A DNA stretch of 36,792 nucleotides from Deltaproteobacteria bacterium YD0425bin51. GTDB taxonomy: Bacteria > Desulfobacterota > Desulfobacteria > Desulfobacterales > YD0425bin51. The notes under the pieces were generated by a model. The model was not told the DNA's origin and made no database searches. It was given only the letters and a program-made list of their open reading frames with translations. The number at the start of each line of letters is the position of its first letter. The stretch's first letter is position 1. Positions 7,139 to 16,119 of this stretch are shown here, piece by piece. The stretch covers positions 1 to 36,792 of the forward strand of contig PDZS01000045.1 in the NCBI GenBank assembly GCA_002753225.1, read 5' to 3'. The translations under genes and the position numbers were made by a program.

Positions 7139-7684
7139 CTATTCACATTTCATTCCGCCTTTTATCCATGACATGACTTGCATCTTCCATTCTTCAAAGC
7201 CACCCTTGACCATATCATTTTGTTTTTTGTTAAATGGGAGTTTACCACTCTTTGGTGTTACCCCTTCAATACCCCAAAGCACACGTGGGTCATGGAGAAG
7301 ATGTTTTTCTAATTGATCAGCCAATAAATCATTGCTTTTGAATTGAGCTTTTAAGGCTTCTTTTGTTTTTTCACAAGTTGATTTTGCATCCATACCTGAA
7401 GTATAAATACCAGGCATGGCAAACCATTCTGCAGCAAGGGTAAAACCGCTTATTTCACTTGTATGGCAATTAGTACAACGGTTTACATCTCTACGTTTTT
7501 CATGGGTGCTGAAGGAAAGCCCTTGCTTTTCTTTTTCATTAAAATCATGGCAATTAGTGCAGGATTTAGCTTGAAATTTTTTGTATAGGTTGGTGCTAAA
7601 AAGCGAATCATCACTATAAGCAACACTAAAAGTACTAGAAAGTATTATAATAGATAGAGCATAGTTAATTTTTTTAAAAAACAT
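7139..7684 (-). CDS. Periplasmic diheme c-type cytochrome
   Basis: The product has 181 residues. The ATG at 7684 is chosen because AGGAG lies just upstream; the open frame runs further without a better start. A signal peptide covers residues 1 to about 24 (FKKINYALSIIILSSTFSVA, cleavage near YS/DD). Two CxxCH haem-attachment motifs, SCTNCHDF and RCTNCHTS, sit about 30 residues apart in the N-terminal half. The C-terminal half has one conserved-looking cysteine in the middle (STCEKTKEAL) and a terminal MKCE, but no further CxxCH. Expected role is periplasmic electron transfer. The partner is not evident; neighbours are unrelated. Axial ligands could be His or Met and cannot be assigned. Confidence 0.8.
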   Translation of the reverse strand: MFFKKINYALSIIILSSTFSVAYSDDSLFSTNLYKKFQAKSCTNCHDFNEKEKQGLSFSTHEKRRDVNRCTNCHTSEISGFTLAAEWFAMPGIYTSGMDAKSTCEKTKEALKAQFKSNDLLADQLEKHLLHDPRVLWGIEGVTPKSGKLPFNKKQNDMVKGGFEEWKMQVMSWIKGGMKCE

Positions 7685-7870
7685 TTTTTTTCTCCTAATT
7701 CTAATTAATTGTTTGATAAATATCTTAATTCTTAATCGGCAACTTTTTTGAATCATAATAAATGGGCTTAGATACTGTTGGGGTAAAATATGTTTTTTCA
7801 GTATAAAAGTTGAGCTTATGTAAATTTAAAAGTCCATTATAAGAGTATCTCTTGAAAATTATTTTAAACA

Positions 7871-8644
7871 TTATTTAGGAGCTTGGTAATAACTCATAAC
7901 ACGTTCTATATATTCTTTGGTTTCATTGGGTAAGCTGTCAGTATGCCGATCGACATTGCCCATACCCCAATTATAAGCTGCCAGAGACAGTTTTAGATTA
8001 CCATCATACTTATCTAAAAGTGATTTTAGATAACGCGAACCAGCTATGATGTTTTCCTTTGGATTATATGGATTTTGAACGCCAAGCTCTTCAGCTGTTT
8101 TAGGCATAAGTTGCATGAGGCCCATTGCACCTTTCGGTGATACACTGTCCTGATCAAAATTGCTCTCAGTTTTGACAATCGATGCTATAAGATGAGGATC
8201 AAGGTTAAAATCATTAGCTGCTTGAGAGATAATTTCTTTTACATCCGCTGGAGGCTGCAATATCTGTGTTCGAAAATTGACATTCGCTGTTTTTTTTGAC
8301 GTTGCTGGTTGTTCCGTACTGTCCATGTTCATATAGGGTGGTAAAATTTGCTCTGAAATTGGTGATAAGTCGGGAGTAGTTTCTTCTTTTTCATCGGAAA
8401 TAGATGATAGAAGCGATCGATAGGTTTGCATTTGAAGTTGGCCGATAAATTGTTGAATCTGAACCTTATCCAGCGGTGAAGTCTTATTGCTATGCTTGTT
8501 CTCATTTTGCTGCAAATTAGCTTGGAGAGTTTTATGGAACAAGCTTTCCTTATGATCTGGTAACGTGTTTCGATCTTTTACAATTTGCGATGCTTGAATA
8601 GAAGAGATTAAATCCTGTCCTAAATTATTTATTGGAATTTTCAT
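7871..8644 (-). CDS. SLT-type lytic transglycosylase without an evident signal peptide
   Basis: This is a 257-residue protein. Residues 1 to about 130 are a polar, Gln/Ser-rich, low-complexity region (NLGQDLISSIQASQIVKDRN). Residues about 135-253 form a goose-type SLT domain: NLDPHLIASIVKTESNFDQD, with the likely catalytic Glu at 160, then KGAMGLMQLMPKTAEELGV, NPKENIIAGSRYLKSLLDKY and LAAYNWGMGNV. It cleaves the glycan strands of peptidoglycan. There is no hydrophobic N-terminal segment, so export might rely on a flagellar or similar secretion route, as for enzymes that bore through peptidoglycan for flagella. That is an inference; no flagellar genes are in the window. Good AGGAG site before ATG. 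Confidence 0.87.
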   Translation of the reverse strand: MKIPINNLGQDLISSIQASQIVKDRNTLPDHKESLFHKTLQANLQQNENKHSNKTSPLDKVQIQQFIGQLQMQTYRSLLSSISDEKEETTPDLSPISEQILPPYMNMDSTEQPATSKKTANVNFRTQILQPPADVKEIISQAANDFNLDPHLIASIVKTESNFDQDSVSPKGAMGLMQLMPKTAEELGVQNPYNPKENIIAGSRYLKSLLDKYDGNLKLSLAAYNWGMGNVDRHTDSLPNETKEYIERVMSYYQAPK

Positions 8645-8935
8645 GATTTTCTCCTATGTCGGTTAATTTTAAAAAGGTAATCTTTGAAATGATTGTATCA
8701 AATTTTATGCCAAGGGATTGAAGCATTAATAGTTGTGACGTTTAAATATTCAACCATTTTAAATTCAAGGTAGAAATCAATTTAGAGGAGTTTTAAATTA
8801 AGGTTTTCTTTGTAAAAACAATAAGTTTATTTCAATTGTTATCTTAAAGAAAATTTTTTAAACATGTTAAATATTATATACACCTTGTTTCAAGTAACAC
8901 TTCGGATTTATTCTACATTATTTGTCTTTTTATAA
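8645..8935. other. Intergenic stretch with no recognised feature
   Basis: 291 bases of AT-rich sequence between two minus-strand genes. No open frame, stable hairpin or tRNA-like fold is seen. It probably contains the transglycosylase promoter, but no convincing -35/-10 pair stands out. Confidence 0.4.
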
Positions 8936-9409
8936 TTATTTTAATTTATTTGTAATATCTCCTTCTGATATCATTGCACTAAGGATTTCTTTTTCTTTCG
9001 ATTGTGGTATAATCCCAGATAATTCTGCTTCTAATACTAAAACATCATGCTGATTTTTATAAAGTACTTGAGCTTTAGCTCGCCCTCTCTCATCAATTTT
9101 AATTATGGTTAAACAGCATGTTATTGTATCTCCAAAATATACAGGCTTTTTAAAACAAAAATGGATTTCTGAAGCTAACCATCCAATTTGTCCGCCAATT
9201 TCTGTAAGCATACCTCCTATAAGAAGTCCATGACAAATACAATCATCAAATTTTTTTACTTGTGCAAATCTTTTATCAAAATGTACTGGATTAAAATCTT
9301 TAGTAATATCAGCAAAATTCAACATATCTTGTTTTGTAAAAGTGCGGGATATGCAAAATTTATCACCTGATTTTAAACCTTCAATAGTTTTTTTGCGTAT
9401 ATATGACAT
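8936..9409 (-). CDS. MaoC-like (R)-specific enoyl-CoA hydratase
   Basis: This is a 157-residue single hot-dog-fold protein of the normal size for MaoC-like hydratases. The hydratase motif is clear: FADITKDFNPVHFDKRFA, with the catalytic dyad Asp38 and His43, then FDDCICHGLLIGGML as the central helix and KKPVYFGDTI. It hydrates (2E)-enoyl-CoA to (3R)-hydroxyacyl-CoA or a related thioester. The physiological substrate cannot be told. Adjacent genes (transglutaminase-like, transglycosylase) do not indicate a pathway. It starts at ATG 9409, without a strong ribosome-binding site. Confidence 0.85.
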   Translation of the reverse strand: MSYIRKKTIEGLKSGDKFCISRTFTKQDMLNFADITKDFNPVHFDKRFAQVKKFDDCICHGLLIGGMLTEIGGQIGWLASEIHFCFKKPVYFGDTITCCLTIIKIDERGRAKAQVLYKNQHDVLVLEAELSGIIPQSKEKEILSAMISEGDITNKLK

Positions 9410-9467
9410 GGTATGTTTTTTTATAAATGTAATTTTTCTAATAATATTTTTTTCTCTTTTAATACAT

Positions 9468-10079
9468 TCATGTTCTTATGGAAGCAATTTCGAGATCTGG
9501 AAGGTTATTTAATACATCTTCACTTTTTGAATATTTTTGTAATAGCTCAACTATAATTGGTAAAGGTTCAAACCATATTTCATGAAAATCAGCTTCACCT
9601 TCTTTTTGTATAGGGAATGCAATCTGTTCCAATGGAGGAATAAATTGGGCATTAACACCTTCTTTGTTTCCTCTTGAATCAACACGATACCATCCAAATT
9701 TATCTAAATAAACAGCATTTAATCCATGTAGGCAGTAAGTTTTATTAGCTTTTATACAAAGCCTTTGATAGCATAGACCTGCTGGAATTGAATTGGCACG
9801 CAGAAGGGCTGCAAGCAGATGACTTTTTCCATAACAAAAACCTGTACGATATTTTAATACATCTGAAGCTCGACAGGTTACGGTAGAGATATTATGATCA
9901 GAGGTATGAAGTATTTCATCTCTAACCCATTCAAAAGATCGTTTTGCAATTTCAATGAGTTGTTCAGTACCTGAGGATAGCTCTTTAGCTTTAGTTAAAA
10001 TATCAGGATGCGTCCAATTGATTATTTCTGTAGATTTGAGGTATTTTTTAAATTTATTTGATACATTATTATTTTGCAT
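9468..10079 (-). CDS. Transglutaminase-like cysteine protease superfamily protein
   Basis: This 203-residue cytoplasmic protein has a transglutaminase core fold. The catalytic triad is visible: Cys82 in YRTGFCYGKSHLLAALLR, His118 in YCLHGLNAVYL and Asp134 in GWYRVDSRGNKEGV. N-terminal residues 1-60 are helical and polar, with no signal peptide. Members of this superfamily act as proteases, amidases or transferases, and the substrate here is unknown. The downstream minus-strand MaoC gene is 58 bases away and may be co-transcribed. Family assignment is confident; function is not. Confidence 0.82.
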   Translation of the reverse strand: MQNNNVSNKFKKYLKSTEIINWTHPDILTKAKELSSGTEQLIEIAKRSFEWVRDEILHTSDHNISTVTCRASDVLKYRTGFCYGKSHLLAALLRANSIPAGLCYQRLCIKANKTYCLHGLNAVYLDKFGWYRVDSRGNKEGVNAQFIPPLEQIAFPIQKEGEADFHEIWFEPLPIIVELLQKYSKSEDVLNNLPDLEIASIRT

Positions 10080-10529
10080 TAATTATAAGTCTTTCTGATA
10101 TTTTTTGTAATATAACTAAATTACGGTAATATCAGTATTTCTAACATATCACTCATAATTCATACAATAAAAAAAATGAATTTAGAAAGGAAAAAAATAA
10201 GAATATAATGTTTAAATTCTTCTCTATTAAAGATAAGAATATTATATGCACACAGATAATAAACAAAGTTATGGATACTGAAATCATGTAAAATTTTAGA
10301 GAAATAGATCAGAATATTTGCAGACTCAATTATATAATTTGTACTTTTCATTTATGATGTATATTAAAGTTTTTAAACCTAATATTGATTGTAACTACAG
10401 ATTTTATTTGTGTTTATATTTATAACCCCTTAAACTATGTAAATGATTTAAAAAAAATACTATGCTCAATATGTTAAAGATAATAATTTGAATATCAAAA
10501 ATAAGTAAAATAAAAGGAAAAGCAAAAAA
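10080..10529. other. Divergent intergenic region, no supported gene
   Basis: 450 bases of very AT-rich DNA between divergent genes. The minus strand has a 63-codon open frame at 10160-10351, but it lacks a ribosome-binding site and a protein-like composition, so it is not called. The promoters of both flanking genes must lie here; none is convincing by eye. Confidence 0.4.
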
Positions 10530-11927
10530 TTGAAAAATTATAAAATAGCTCTTGTTGAGACAAGTACAGAATCAGTCCATGTATACAGCAGAACCTATTT
10601 ACCAAGAGTTGGGATACCAACACTTGCTGAAATATTGAATAAACTTGGATATTCATGCGATATATGGTTTCAGTCAATGCCTGGCTTTTGTGCAGATAGA
10701 CTACTATCTTATGATATTATAGGGATAGGTTCACTTACCAATACAATTACAAACGCATATAAACTTGCAGATTACCTTAAAAAATTGGGTAAAATTGTGG
10801 TAATGGGTGGACCTCATGTTACATTCATGCCAGAAGAAGCTCTTGAGCATTGTGATTATGTTATTATGGGAGAAGGTGAGACTGCTTTTCCTGAATTAAT
10901 AGATGCAATTGTAAATGCCAAATCTTTGAACGCAATAAAATCTCTAAGTTATCGACTCCCTAATGGCGATTTATATATGGTTAAAGCAGAAGATGTGGTT
11001 GATTATGAAAGTCTTCCTTCTCCAAACTTTTCACTATCTTCCCAAGTTAAAAATAATAAAATTCCACCTATCATAACTACATCACGTGGATGTCCTCATA
11101 ATTGCTCTTTTTGCAGTGTGACCCCCATTTTTGGAAGGCGCTATCGTTTCAAGTCAAATTCACAAGTAATTAATGAACTTAGGCCTGTCCTTGATCGAAG
11201 TGTCTGTTTTGGTGATGATAATTTCTGCGCAAATTCAAAAAGGGCAAAGGACCTTTTGCAAGAGATGATAAATGAACATGCTGTGCCACTACGCTGGTCA
11301 GGTCAGATGACAGTAAAAGCAGCTTTAGATGAAGATTTGCTTGATTTAATGCAAAAGACACGGTGCCGTATAATGTATATAGGAATTGAGTCTGTTGACC
11401 CTGAGACTTTAAAAAAATTTGGCAAAGTTCATGAAGTAGATACCATAGCCCATTGCATACAAAATATGCATAAACACAATATTGGTGTCCATGGGATGTT
11501 TGTATTAGGAGCAAATGATACTCCAAAGACAGCCAAACAGATTGTTGATTATGCTATAACCACTGATATTGATACTATACAGCTCTGTTCTTTGACTCCT
11601 TTTCCAGGTACTATAGCTTATCAAGAATATCAAAGTCGATTATTGCATAAAGAATGGAAATATTTCGATGGTATGCATGTTGTGATAGAACCATTTAACT
11701 GTAGTGCTTTTGAGATTCAAACGGCTATAGTGGAACAACTGCAACGCTTTTATAGTTTAAGACGTATATTGGGATCATATTGCAGAGGTCGTTCATGGCG
11801 CATAAAATATCGTGCAGGAGGTCATTATCTAATTCACAGATGGATTAGAGAAAACTCAGAATACTTAGAACGTCTAAGAAATAACTTTTACAAAACCTAT
11901 ATGAAAGAAAAAGATGGATTCTTTTAA
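10530..11927 (+). CDS. Radical SAM protein with cobalamin-binding-like N-terminal domain
   Basis: This is a 465-residue protein with a TTG start and AAAGGA upstream. Residues about 25-130 form a Rossmann-like B12-binding-type domain: RVGIPTLAEILNKLGY, VVMGGPHVTFMPEEALEHCD, YVIMGEGE. It lacks the DxHxxG motif, so a bound base-off cobalamin is doubtful. Residues about 178-400 form the radical SAM domain, with the cluster motif RGCPHNCSFC (Cys188, Cys192, Cys195), FGDDNFC and MYIGIESVDPETLKKFGK. It reductively cleaves S-adenosylmethionine to start radical chemistry; the substrate is unknown, though the architecture resembles BchE/hopanoid-type enzymes. It overlaps the xerD gene by 14 bases, so the two are translated together. 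Confidence 0.86.
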   Translation: MKNYKIALVETSTESVHVYSRTYLPRVGIPTLAEILNKLGYSCDIWFQSMPGFCADRLLSYDIIGIGSLTNTITNAYKLADYLKKLGKIVVMGGPHVTFMPEEALEHCDYVIMGEGETAFPELIDAIVNAKSLNAIKSLSYRLPNGDLYMVKAEDVVDYESLPSPNFSLSSQVKNNKIPPIITTSRGCPHNCSFCSVTPIFGRRYRFKSNSQVINELRPVLDRSVCFGDDNFCANSKRAKDLLQEMINEHAVPLRWSGQMTVKAALDEDLLDLMQKTRCRIMYIGIESVDPETLKKFGKVHEVDTIAHCIQNMHKHNIGVHGMFVLGANDTPKTAKQIVDYAITTDIDTIQLCSLTPFPGTIAYQEYQSRLLHKEWKYFDGMHVVIEPFNCSAFEIQTAIVEQLQRFYSLRRILGSYCRGRSWRIKYRAGGHYLIHRWIRENSEYLERLRNNFYKTYMKEKDGFF

Positions 11928-12810
11928 TACTCTTTGTGATAGATACATAAATTATTTAACCATTGAAAAAGGGTTATCAAATAATACAATAGCTTCTTAT
12001 AGTGCAGATTTAGTTAAATATTTTGATTTTTTAAAAGCAAAAGAAATTAATGATATTTCTAAAGCAGATACTGCCATAATTTTACAATATTTGATTTCTT
12101 TAAAAGATTCAGGACTGATTTCTAAAAGTAGGGCTAGAAATCTTGTAACAATAAGAGGCTTTTATAAGTTTTTGGTAAAAGAAAAAATGATAGATTATGA
12201 TCCTTCAAAATTAGTTGATCTTCCCAAACAAGGATTGAAACTTCCAGATACATTATCACAAGAAGAAATAGGTAAACTTATTGCCACTCCAAATATGAAA
12301 AAAAAAACAGGAATAAGAGATTCTTCTATGATTGAATTACTATACGCAACAGGAGTTAGGGTATCTGAACTTGTTACTTTGAAGATTAAAAATATAAACA
12401 TAGAAGCAGGTTTTATAAGAGTCTTTGGCAAGGGCTCAAAGGAAAGAATAGTTCCAATTGGACATTTTGCAAAAGATAAAATTAATAAGTATCTTATAGA
12501 AGCAAGACCTTTTATTTTAAAAGGGGAAGATAGCCAATATCTTTTTGTTGCAAGACGTGGTAAGCCTTTGACTAGGCAAGGATTTTGGAAACTTTTGAAG
12601 CTTTATGCTTTAAAGGCTGGTATTTCAAAATCACTTACTCCACATACGCTCAGGCATACTTTTGCAAGTCATCTCCTGGAAGGCGGTGCAGATCTTAGAG
12701 CCGTCCAGGAGATGCTAGGACATGTTGATATTGCGACTACGCAAATTTATACTCACATTGCTTCTCACAGATTAAAAGAAGCGCATGAAAAATTTCATCC
12801 ACGCAGTTAG
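11914..12810 (+). CDS. xerD: Tyrosine recombinase, XerD-like
   Basis: The product has 298 residues, the normal length for XerC/XerD. An N-terminal core-binding domain covers about 1-95 (LTIEKGLSNNTIASYSADL). All the catalytic residues are present in the C-terminal domain: Arg149 in ATGVRVSELV, Lys173 in FGKGSKERIVPIG, His244 and Arg247 in TPHTLRHTFASH, His270 in MLGHVD and nucleophile Tyr279 in TTQIYTHI. The tail EKFHPRS matches the XerD-type end. Expected role is dif-site resolution of chromosome dimers with a XerC partner, which is absent from the window. It is also a possible helper for mobile elements. It overlaps the upstream radical SAM gene and converges on htpG with a 4-base stop overlap. 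Confidence 0.86.
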   Translation: MDSFNTLCDRYINYLTIEKGLSNNTIASYSADLVKYFDFLKAKEINDISKADTAIILQYLISLKDSGLISKSRARNLVTIRGFYKFLVKEKMIDYDPSKLVDLPKQGLKLPDTLSQEEIGKLIATPNMKKKTGIRDSSMIELLYATGVRVSELVTLKIKNINIEAGFIRVFGKGSKERIVPIGHFAKDKINKYLIEARPFILKGEDSQYLFVARRGKPLTRQGFWKLLKLYALKAGISKSLTPHTLRHTFASHLLEGGADLRAVQEMLGHVDIATTQIYTHIASHRLKEAHEKFHPRS

Positions 12811-14735
12811 AGAGAAGTATTCATAAGTTCAGAAACCATTTTAATGAAATTTGATGGATCTTCTAATCTTCCACCTTCGCTTATAACTGCCATATTAAAT
12901 AATAGCTCACTATAGTCTTTTATTTTAGAATCATTTCTGTCTTTTTCAAAAATAGCTTTAATTTTTGAAACAACAGGATGATTAACATTCAATTCCAAAA
13001 TCCTTTTTTCTTCTGGGACTTCACGGCCAGAGGCTCTAAGAATTTTTTCCATGTAAGCGCTCATAGCATAGGTATCGCCAGATAAACATGTGATAGAGTC
13101 TTTTAATCTTGATGAGGCTTTAACTTCCTTTACTTTATCTTGAAGTTTAGCTTTTATAGCTCCAAATAAGTCTTTATACTCTCCTGCTTTTTCGTCGCTT
13201 ACTTTATCTTCTGATTCAATATCTCCTTTTTCTGCGCTTTTGAGTTGCTTACCTTCATATTCGTTAAGAGATTGAACTACCCATTCGTCCACAGGATCTG
13301 TCATAATAAGGATTTCATAATCTTTTTCTTTTAGCTTTTCCAGTAGCGGACTGTTTAAAAGAGCATTAAAACTATCACCAGTCAAATAGTAAATAAATTT
13401 TTGATCTAGTTTCATTCGCTCGATGTATTCTTTCAATGTTATCATCTTGCCTTCAGATTTTGTTGTTTTGTAGCGAAGAAGATTTGCAATTTTATCGCGG
13501 TTTTCAAAATCAGAAGTCATTCCCATTTTTACTATTGAACTAAACTCATTATAGAATTTCTCATATTTTTCTTTATCAAGCTCTCCTAGCAAGTCAAAAA
13601 TTTTCTTTACTAAATTTTTACGGATATTTCTTACTAGTACATCATTTTGTAAAATTTCGCGGCTTACATTAAGATTTAAATCAGGTGCATCAACAACACC
13701 TTTGATAAAGCTAAAATACTCTGGCATCAAGGCTTTGCAATCTTCCATTATAAAAACACGCTTGCAGTACAACTGTATTCCATGCTTACGATCACGCAGC
13801 ATCATATCCATAGGCATTTTTGAAGGAATATATAACAGAGCATGATACTCTGTAGTTCCCTCAAATTTAAGGTGAAGATGTGACATGGGCTCATTCCAGT
13901 CATGACTTATGTGCTTATAAAATTCATTATATTCTGCTTGGGAAACTTCACTTTTATTTTTTATCCAGATAGCTTTCATTGAATTTAAGGTTTCTTCACG
14001 TACAACCTTTTTTGTAGTACTTCCAATTGGTTTTCCATCTTTATCTTTAATTAGCTCATTTTCAGGGATAGGTTCATCTCTTTCAACATCCATAACTATT
14101 GGATAAGTTACAAAGTCAGAATGGTTTTTAATAATTCTCCTGAGAACCCATTCATCAGTAAAATCATCTTCATCTTTTTCTGTCTTTTTTAAATATAAAA
14201 TAATTTTCGTTCCCCTGGAATCTTTAGTCGTTTCTTCAATTGTATAAGTGCCATCCCCTTTGGATTCCCATAGGGTTGCTTTATCTGAATCAGGATGTCT
14301 AGTTATAAGCGTTATTTTATCAGAAACCATAAATGCGCTATAAAAACCCACACCAAATTGTCCTATAAGTTGAGGTGTGGCTAGTTCCTGCTGTTTTAAC
14401 TGTTCTAAAGCTTTTAGAAATTCGCCTGTTCCACTTTTAGCGATTGTTCCAATGTTTTCCATTACTTCATTATAAGTCATTCCAATGCCATTATCTATTA
14501 CTTCTAAAGTTCCAGAAGCTTTATTTGCAATTATTTTAATTTTAAAATCTCCATCTTTTCCTAAAATTTCAGGTTCAGTTTGCGCTCTGAATTTTAGCTT
14601 ATCAATGGCATCAGAAGCATTAGAAATTAATTCTCTTAAAAAGATTTCTTTGTTAGAATAGAGAGAATTAATAATTAGGTTTAAAATTTGTTGTACTTCA
14701 GTTTTAAATTGATGTGTTTCTTTTTTCAACTCCAT
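12807..14735 (-). CDS. htpG: Molecular chaperone HtpG (Hsp90)
   Basis: This is a full-length 642-residue cytoplasmic Hsp90. The N-terminal ATPase domain has LRELISNASDAIDKLKF, LEVIDNGIGMTYNEVMENI and IGQFGVGFYSAFMVSDKI. The middle domain has KGVVDAPDLNLNVSREIL, including the catalytic Arg of the SREILQ block, and the C-terminal dimerisation domain follows. ATP-driven conformational cycling helps fold or remodel client proteins. ATG start with AAGGAGG seven bases upstream. The TAA stop overlaps the TAG of xerD on the opposite strand. No heat-shock sigma32 consensus was recognised upstream. Confidence 0.97.
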   Translation of the reverse strand: MELKKETHQFKTEVQQILNLIINSLYSNKEIFLRELISNASDAIDKLKFRAQTEPEILGKDGDFKIKIIANKASGTLEVIDNGIGMTYNEVMENIGTIAKSGTGEFLKALEQLKQQELATPQLIGQFGVGFYSAFMVSDKITLITRHPDSDKATLWESKGDGTYTIEETTKDSRGTKIILYLKKTEKDEDDFTDEWVLRRIIKNHSDFVTYPIVMDVERDEPIPENELIKDKDGKPIGSTTKKVVREETLNSMKAIWIKNKSEVSQAEYNEFYKHISHDWNEPMSHLHLKFEGTTEYHALLYIPSKMPMDMMLRDRKHGIQLYCKRVFIMEDCKALMPEYFSFIKGVVDAPDLNLNVSREILQNDVLVRNIRKNLVKKIFDLLGELDKEKYEKFYNEFSSIVKMGMTSDFENRDKIANLLRYKTTKSEGKMITLKEYIERMKLDQKFIYYLTGDSFNALLNSPLLEKLKEKDYEILIMTDPVDEWVVQSLNEYEGKQLKSAEKGDIESEDKVSDEKAGEYKDLFGAIKAKLQDKVKEVKASSRLKDSITCLSGDTYAMSAYMEKILRASGREVPEEKRILELNVNHPVVSKIKAIFEKDRNDSKIKDYSELLFNMAVISEGGRLEDPSNFIKMVSELMNTSL

Positions 14736-14816
14736 AGAGCCTCCTTAAAATATAGTTATATTACATTTGCATAAAGCGAATATAATATAATACAGGTCGT
14801 TATATTTGCAAATTTT

Positions 14817-16061
14817 TTAATCTTTAAATTGTGATAATTCTGGATAAAGTTTCTTTATACATTCTGGACATATGCCATGAGTAAAATCCGCGTCTGTATG
14901 ATCTTTAATATAAGATTCAACCTTGTTCCAATAACCTTTTTCATCGCGGATTTTTTTGCAGTTTGCACAAATTGGAAGAAGTCCTCGAAGTGTTTTTACA
15001 TGTGATAATGCCTCTTGAAGTTCAGTATTACTTTTTTTAAGTTTTTCAAATAATATTATATTTTCAAACATTAAATCTGCATGATTAAGCAAAATAGCAA
15101 TAAGGTCGCTTATATCTTTTTTACCTACCGATGCTACTAATACCCCGCGTAATTTATTTTTATTTCCCATAGGAAAAATAACCCATTCTTCTATTGAATA
15201 ACTTCCTATTCTAAGGGTACGAGTATAATCTTTCCAGTTTATAATTCTTCCTCTGGTTAATGCATGTTTGAAAACGACTTCAAATTCAATATCTAAACTA
15301 ACATTTTCAATACCTGTTAAACCCCCATTTTGAGATATTCCATTTAATCTCCTTGATTCATCATCTAATAAAAGAATAGCAGCTTTATGTGCACCTAATT
15401 TTTCAACAGTAGTTGAAGTAATAATCTTGCAGAGTTCTTTTAAATCTATACTTTTCGCAACTTCTAAACCAATATGATGAAGGGCTGCTAGATTGCTGTT
15501 TTGATAAAAAAGAAGTTCTGTTAGTTCATTTAATTCATTTTTTTGTTCCATAACTTTTTCATGAAGATTAGAAATGCTAAAAATCATACCATAAAACTGA
15601 CTCAAAAACTGTGCAACAGAGATATCTCGTTCAGTTACCTTATCAATCACATAAAATCCAAATGCCATAGAGTCTGCTTTTATTGGAAATATAAAAGGTA
15701 ATTTATACGCTGGGAAAAGAGATTTTTCAATATCATCATTGGATGGCCATCTAACTAACTGTTTTTTTATTACATGTGTCATCATTTCTGAAGATTCGAT
15801 CCCAATTACGCGGCGCTTAATTATTGGTACAAGCATCCCATTAAATGCAGTTTGTATTACATTATTTTGACCTGATACAATCCATACTTCATTATTTTTT
15901 TGATCCATTTTTTCACACAGCAGTTTGGATAAAAAAACAGCCAAAGATTCAGGATTGACAAGTCTAATGGACGAATATACAAGATGCTTTATATCGCTAA
16001 GTTCCTCATAAACTTCTTGGTAAAGATCGTATATAGCGTTACATTCATTTTCTTGAGGCAT
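14817..16061 (-). CDS. GAF-domain signalling protein with CxxC...CxxC tail
   Basis: The product has 414 residues from the ATG at 16061. A longer frame upstream reads as hydrophobic filler and runs into the opposite gene, so I use the shorter start, though its ribosome-binding site is weak. Residues about 170-370 contain a GAF-like sensor region: HHIGLEVAKSIDLKELCKII, then GAHKAAILLLDDESRRLNGI. A short coiled coil follows (LFEKLKKSNTELQEALSHV). The tail LPICANCKKIRDEKGYWN plus HGICPECIKKLYPEL is a conserved ending seen on many PAS/GAF and response-regulator proteins of Desulfobacterota, with two CxxC pairs that may bind zinc. No output domain (kinase, GGDEF) is present. Divergent from a histidine kinase 58 bases away, which may be its partner. 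Confidence 0.72.
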   Translation of the reverse strand: MPQENECNAIYDLYQEVYEELSDIKHLVYSSIRLVNPESLAVFLSKLLCEKMDQKNNEVWIVSGQNNVIQTAFNGMLVPIIKRRVIGIESSEMMTHVIKKQLVRWPSNDDIEKSLFPAYKLPFIFPIKADSMAFGFYVIDKVTERDISVAQFLSQFYGMIFSISNLHEKVMEQKNELNELTELLFYQNSNLAALHHIGLEVAKSIDLKELCKIITSTTVEKLGAHKAAILLLDDESRRLNGISQNGGLTGIENVSLDIEFEVVFKHALTRGRIINWKDYTRTLRIGSYSIEEWVIFPMGNKNKLRGVLVASVGKKDISDLIAILLNHADLMFENIILFEKLKKSNTELQEALSHVKTLRGLLPICANCKKIRDEKGYWNKVESYIKDHTDADFTHGICPECIKKLYPELSQFKD

Positions 16062-16119
16062 TTTGATTTCTTTCTTATATAAGTTTGACAAGAATATATT
16101 TAAAATATAAAAATTGTTC

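Noticed and set aside
10160..10351. 63-codon minus-strand open frame in the divergent intergenic region
   Set aside because: Composition is Ile/Phe/Tyr-heavy as expected from random AT-rich DNA, there is no ribosome-binding site, and it shows no domain.
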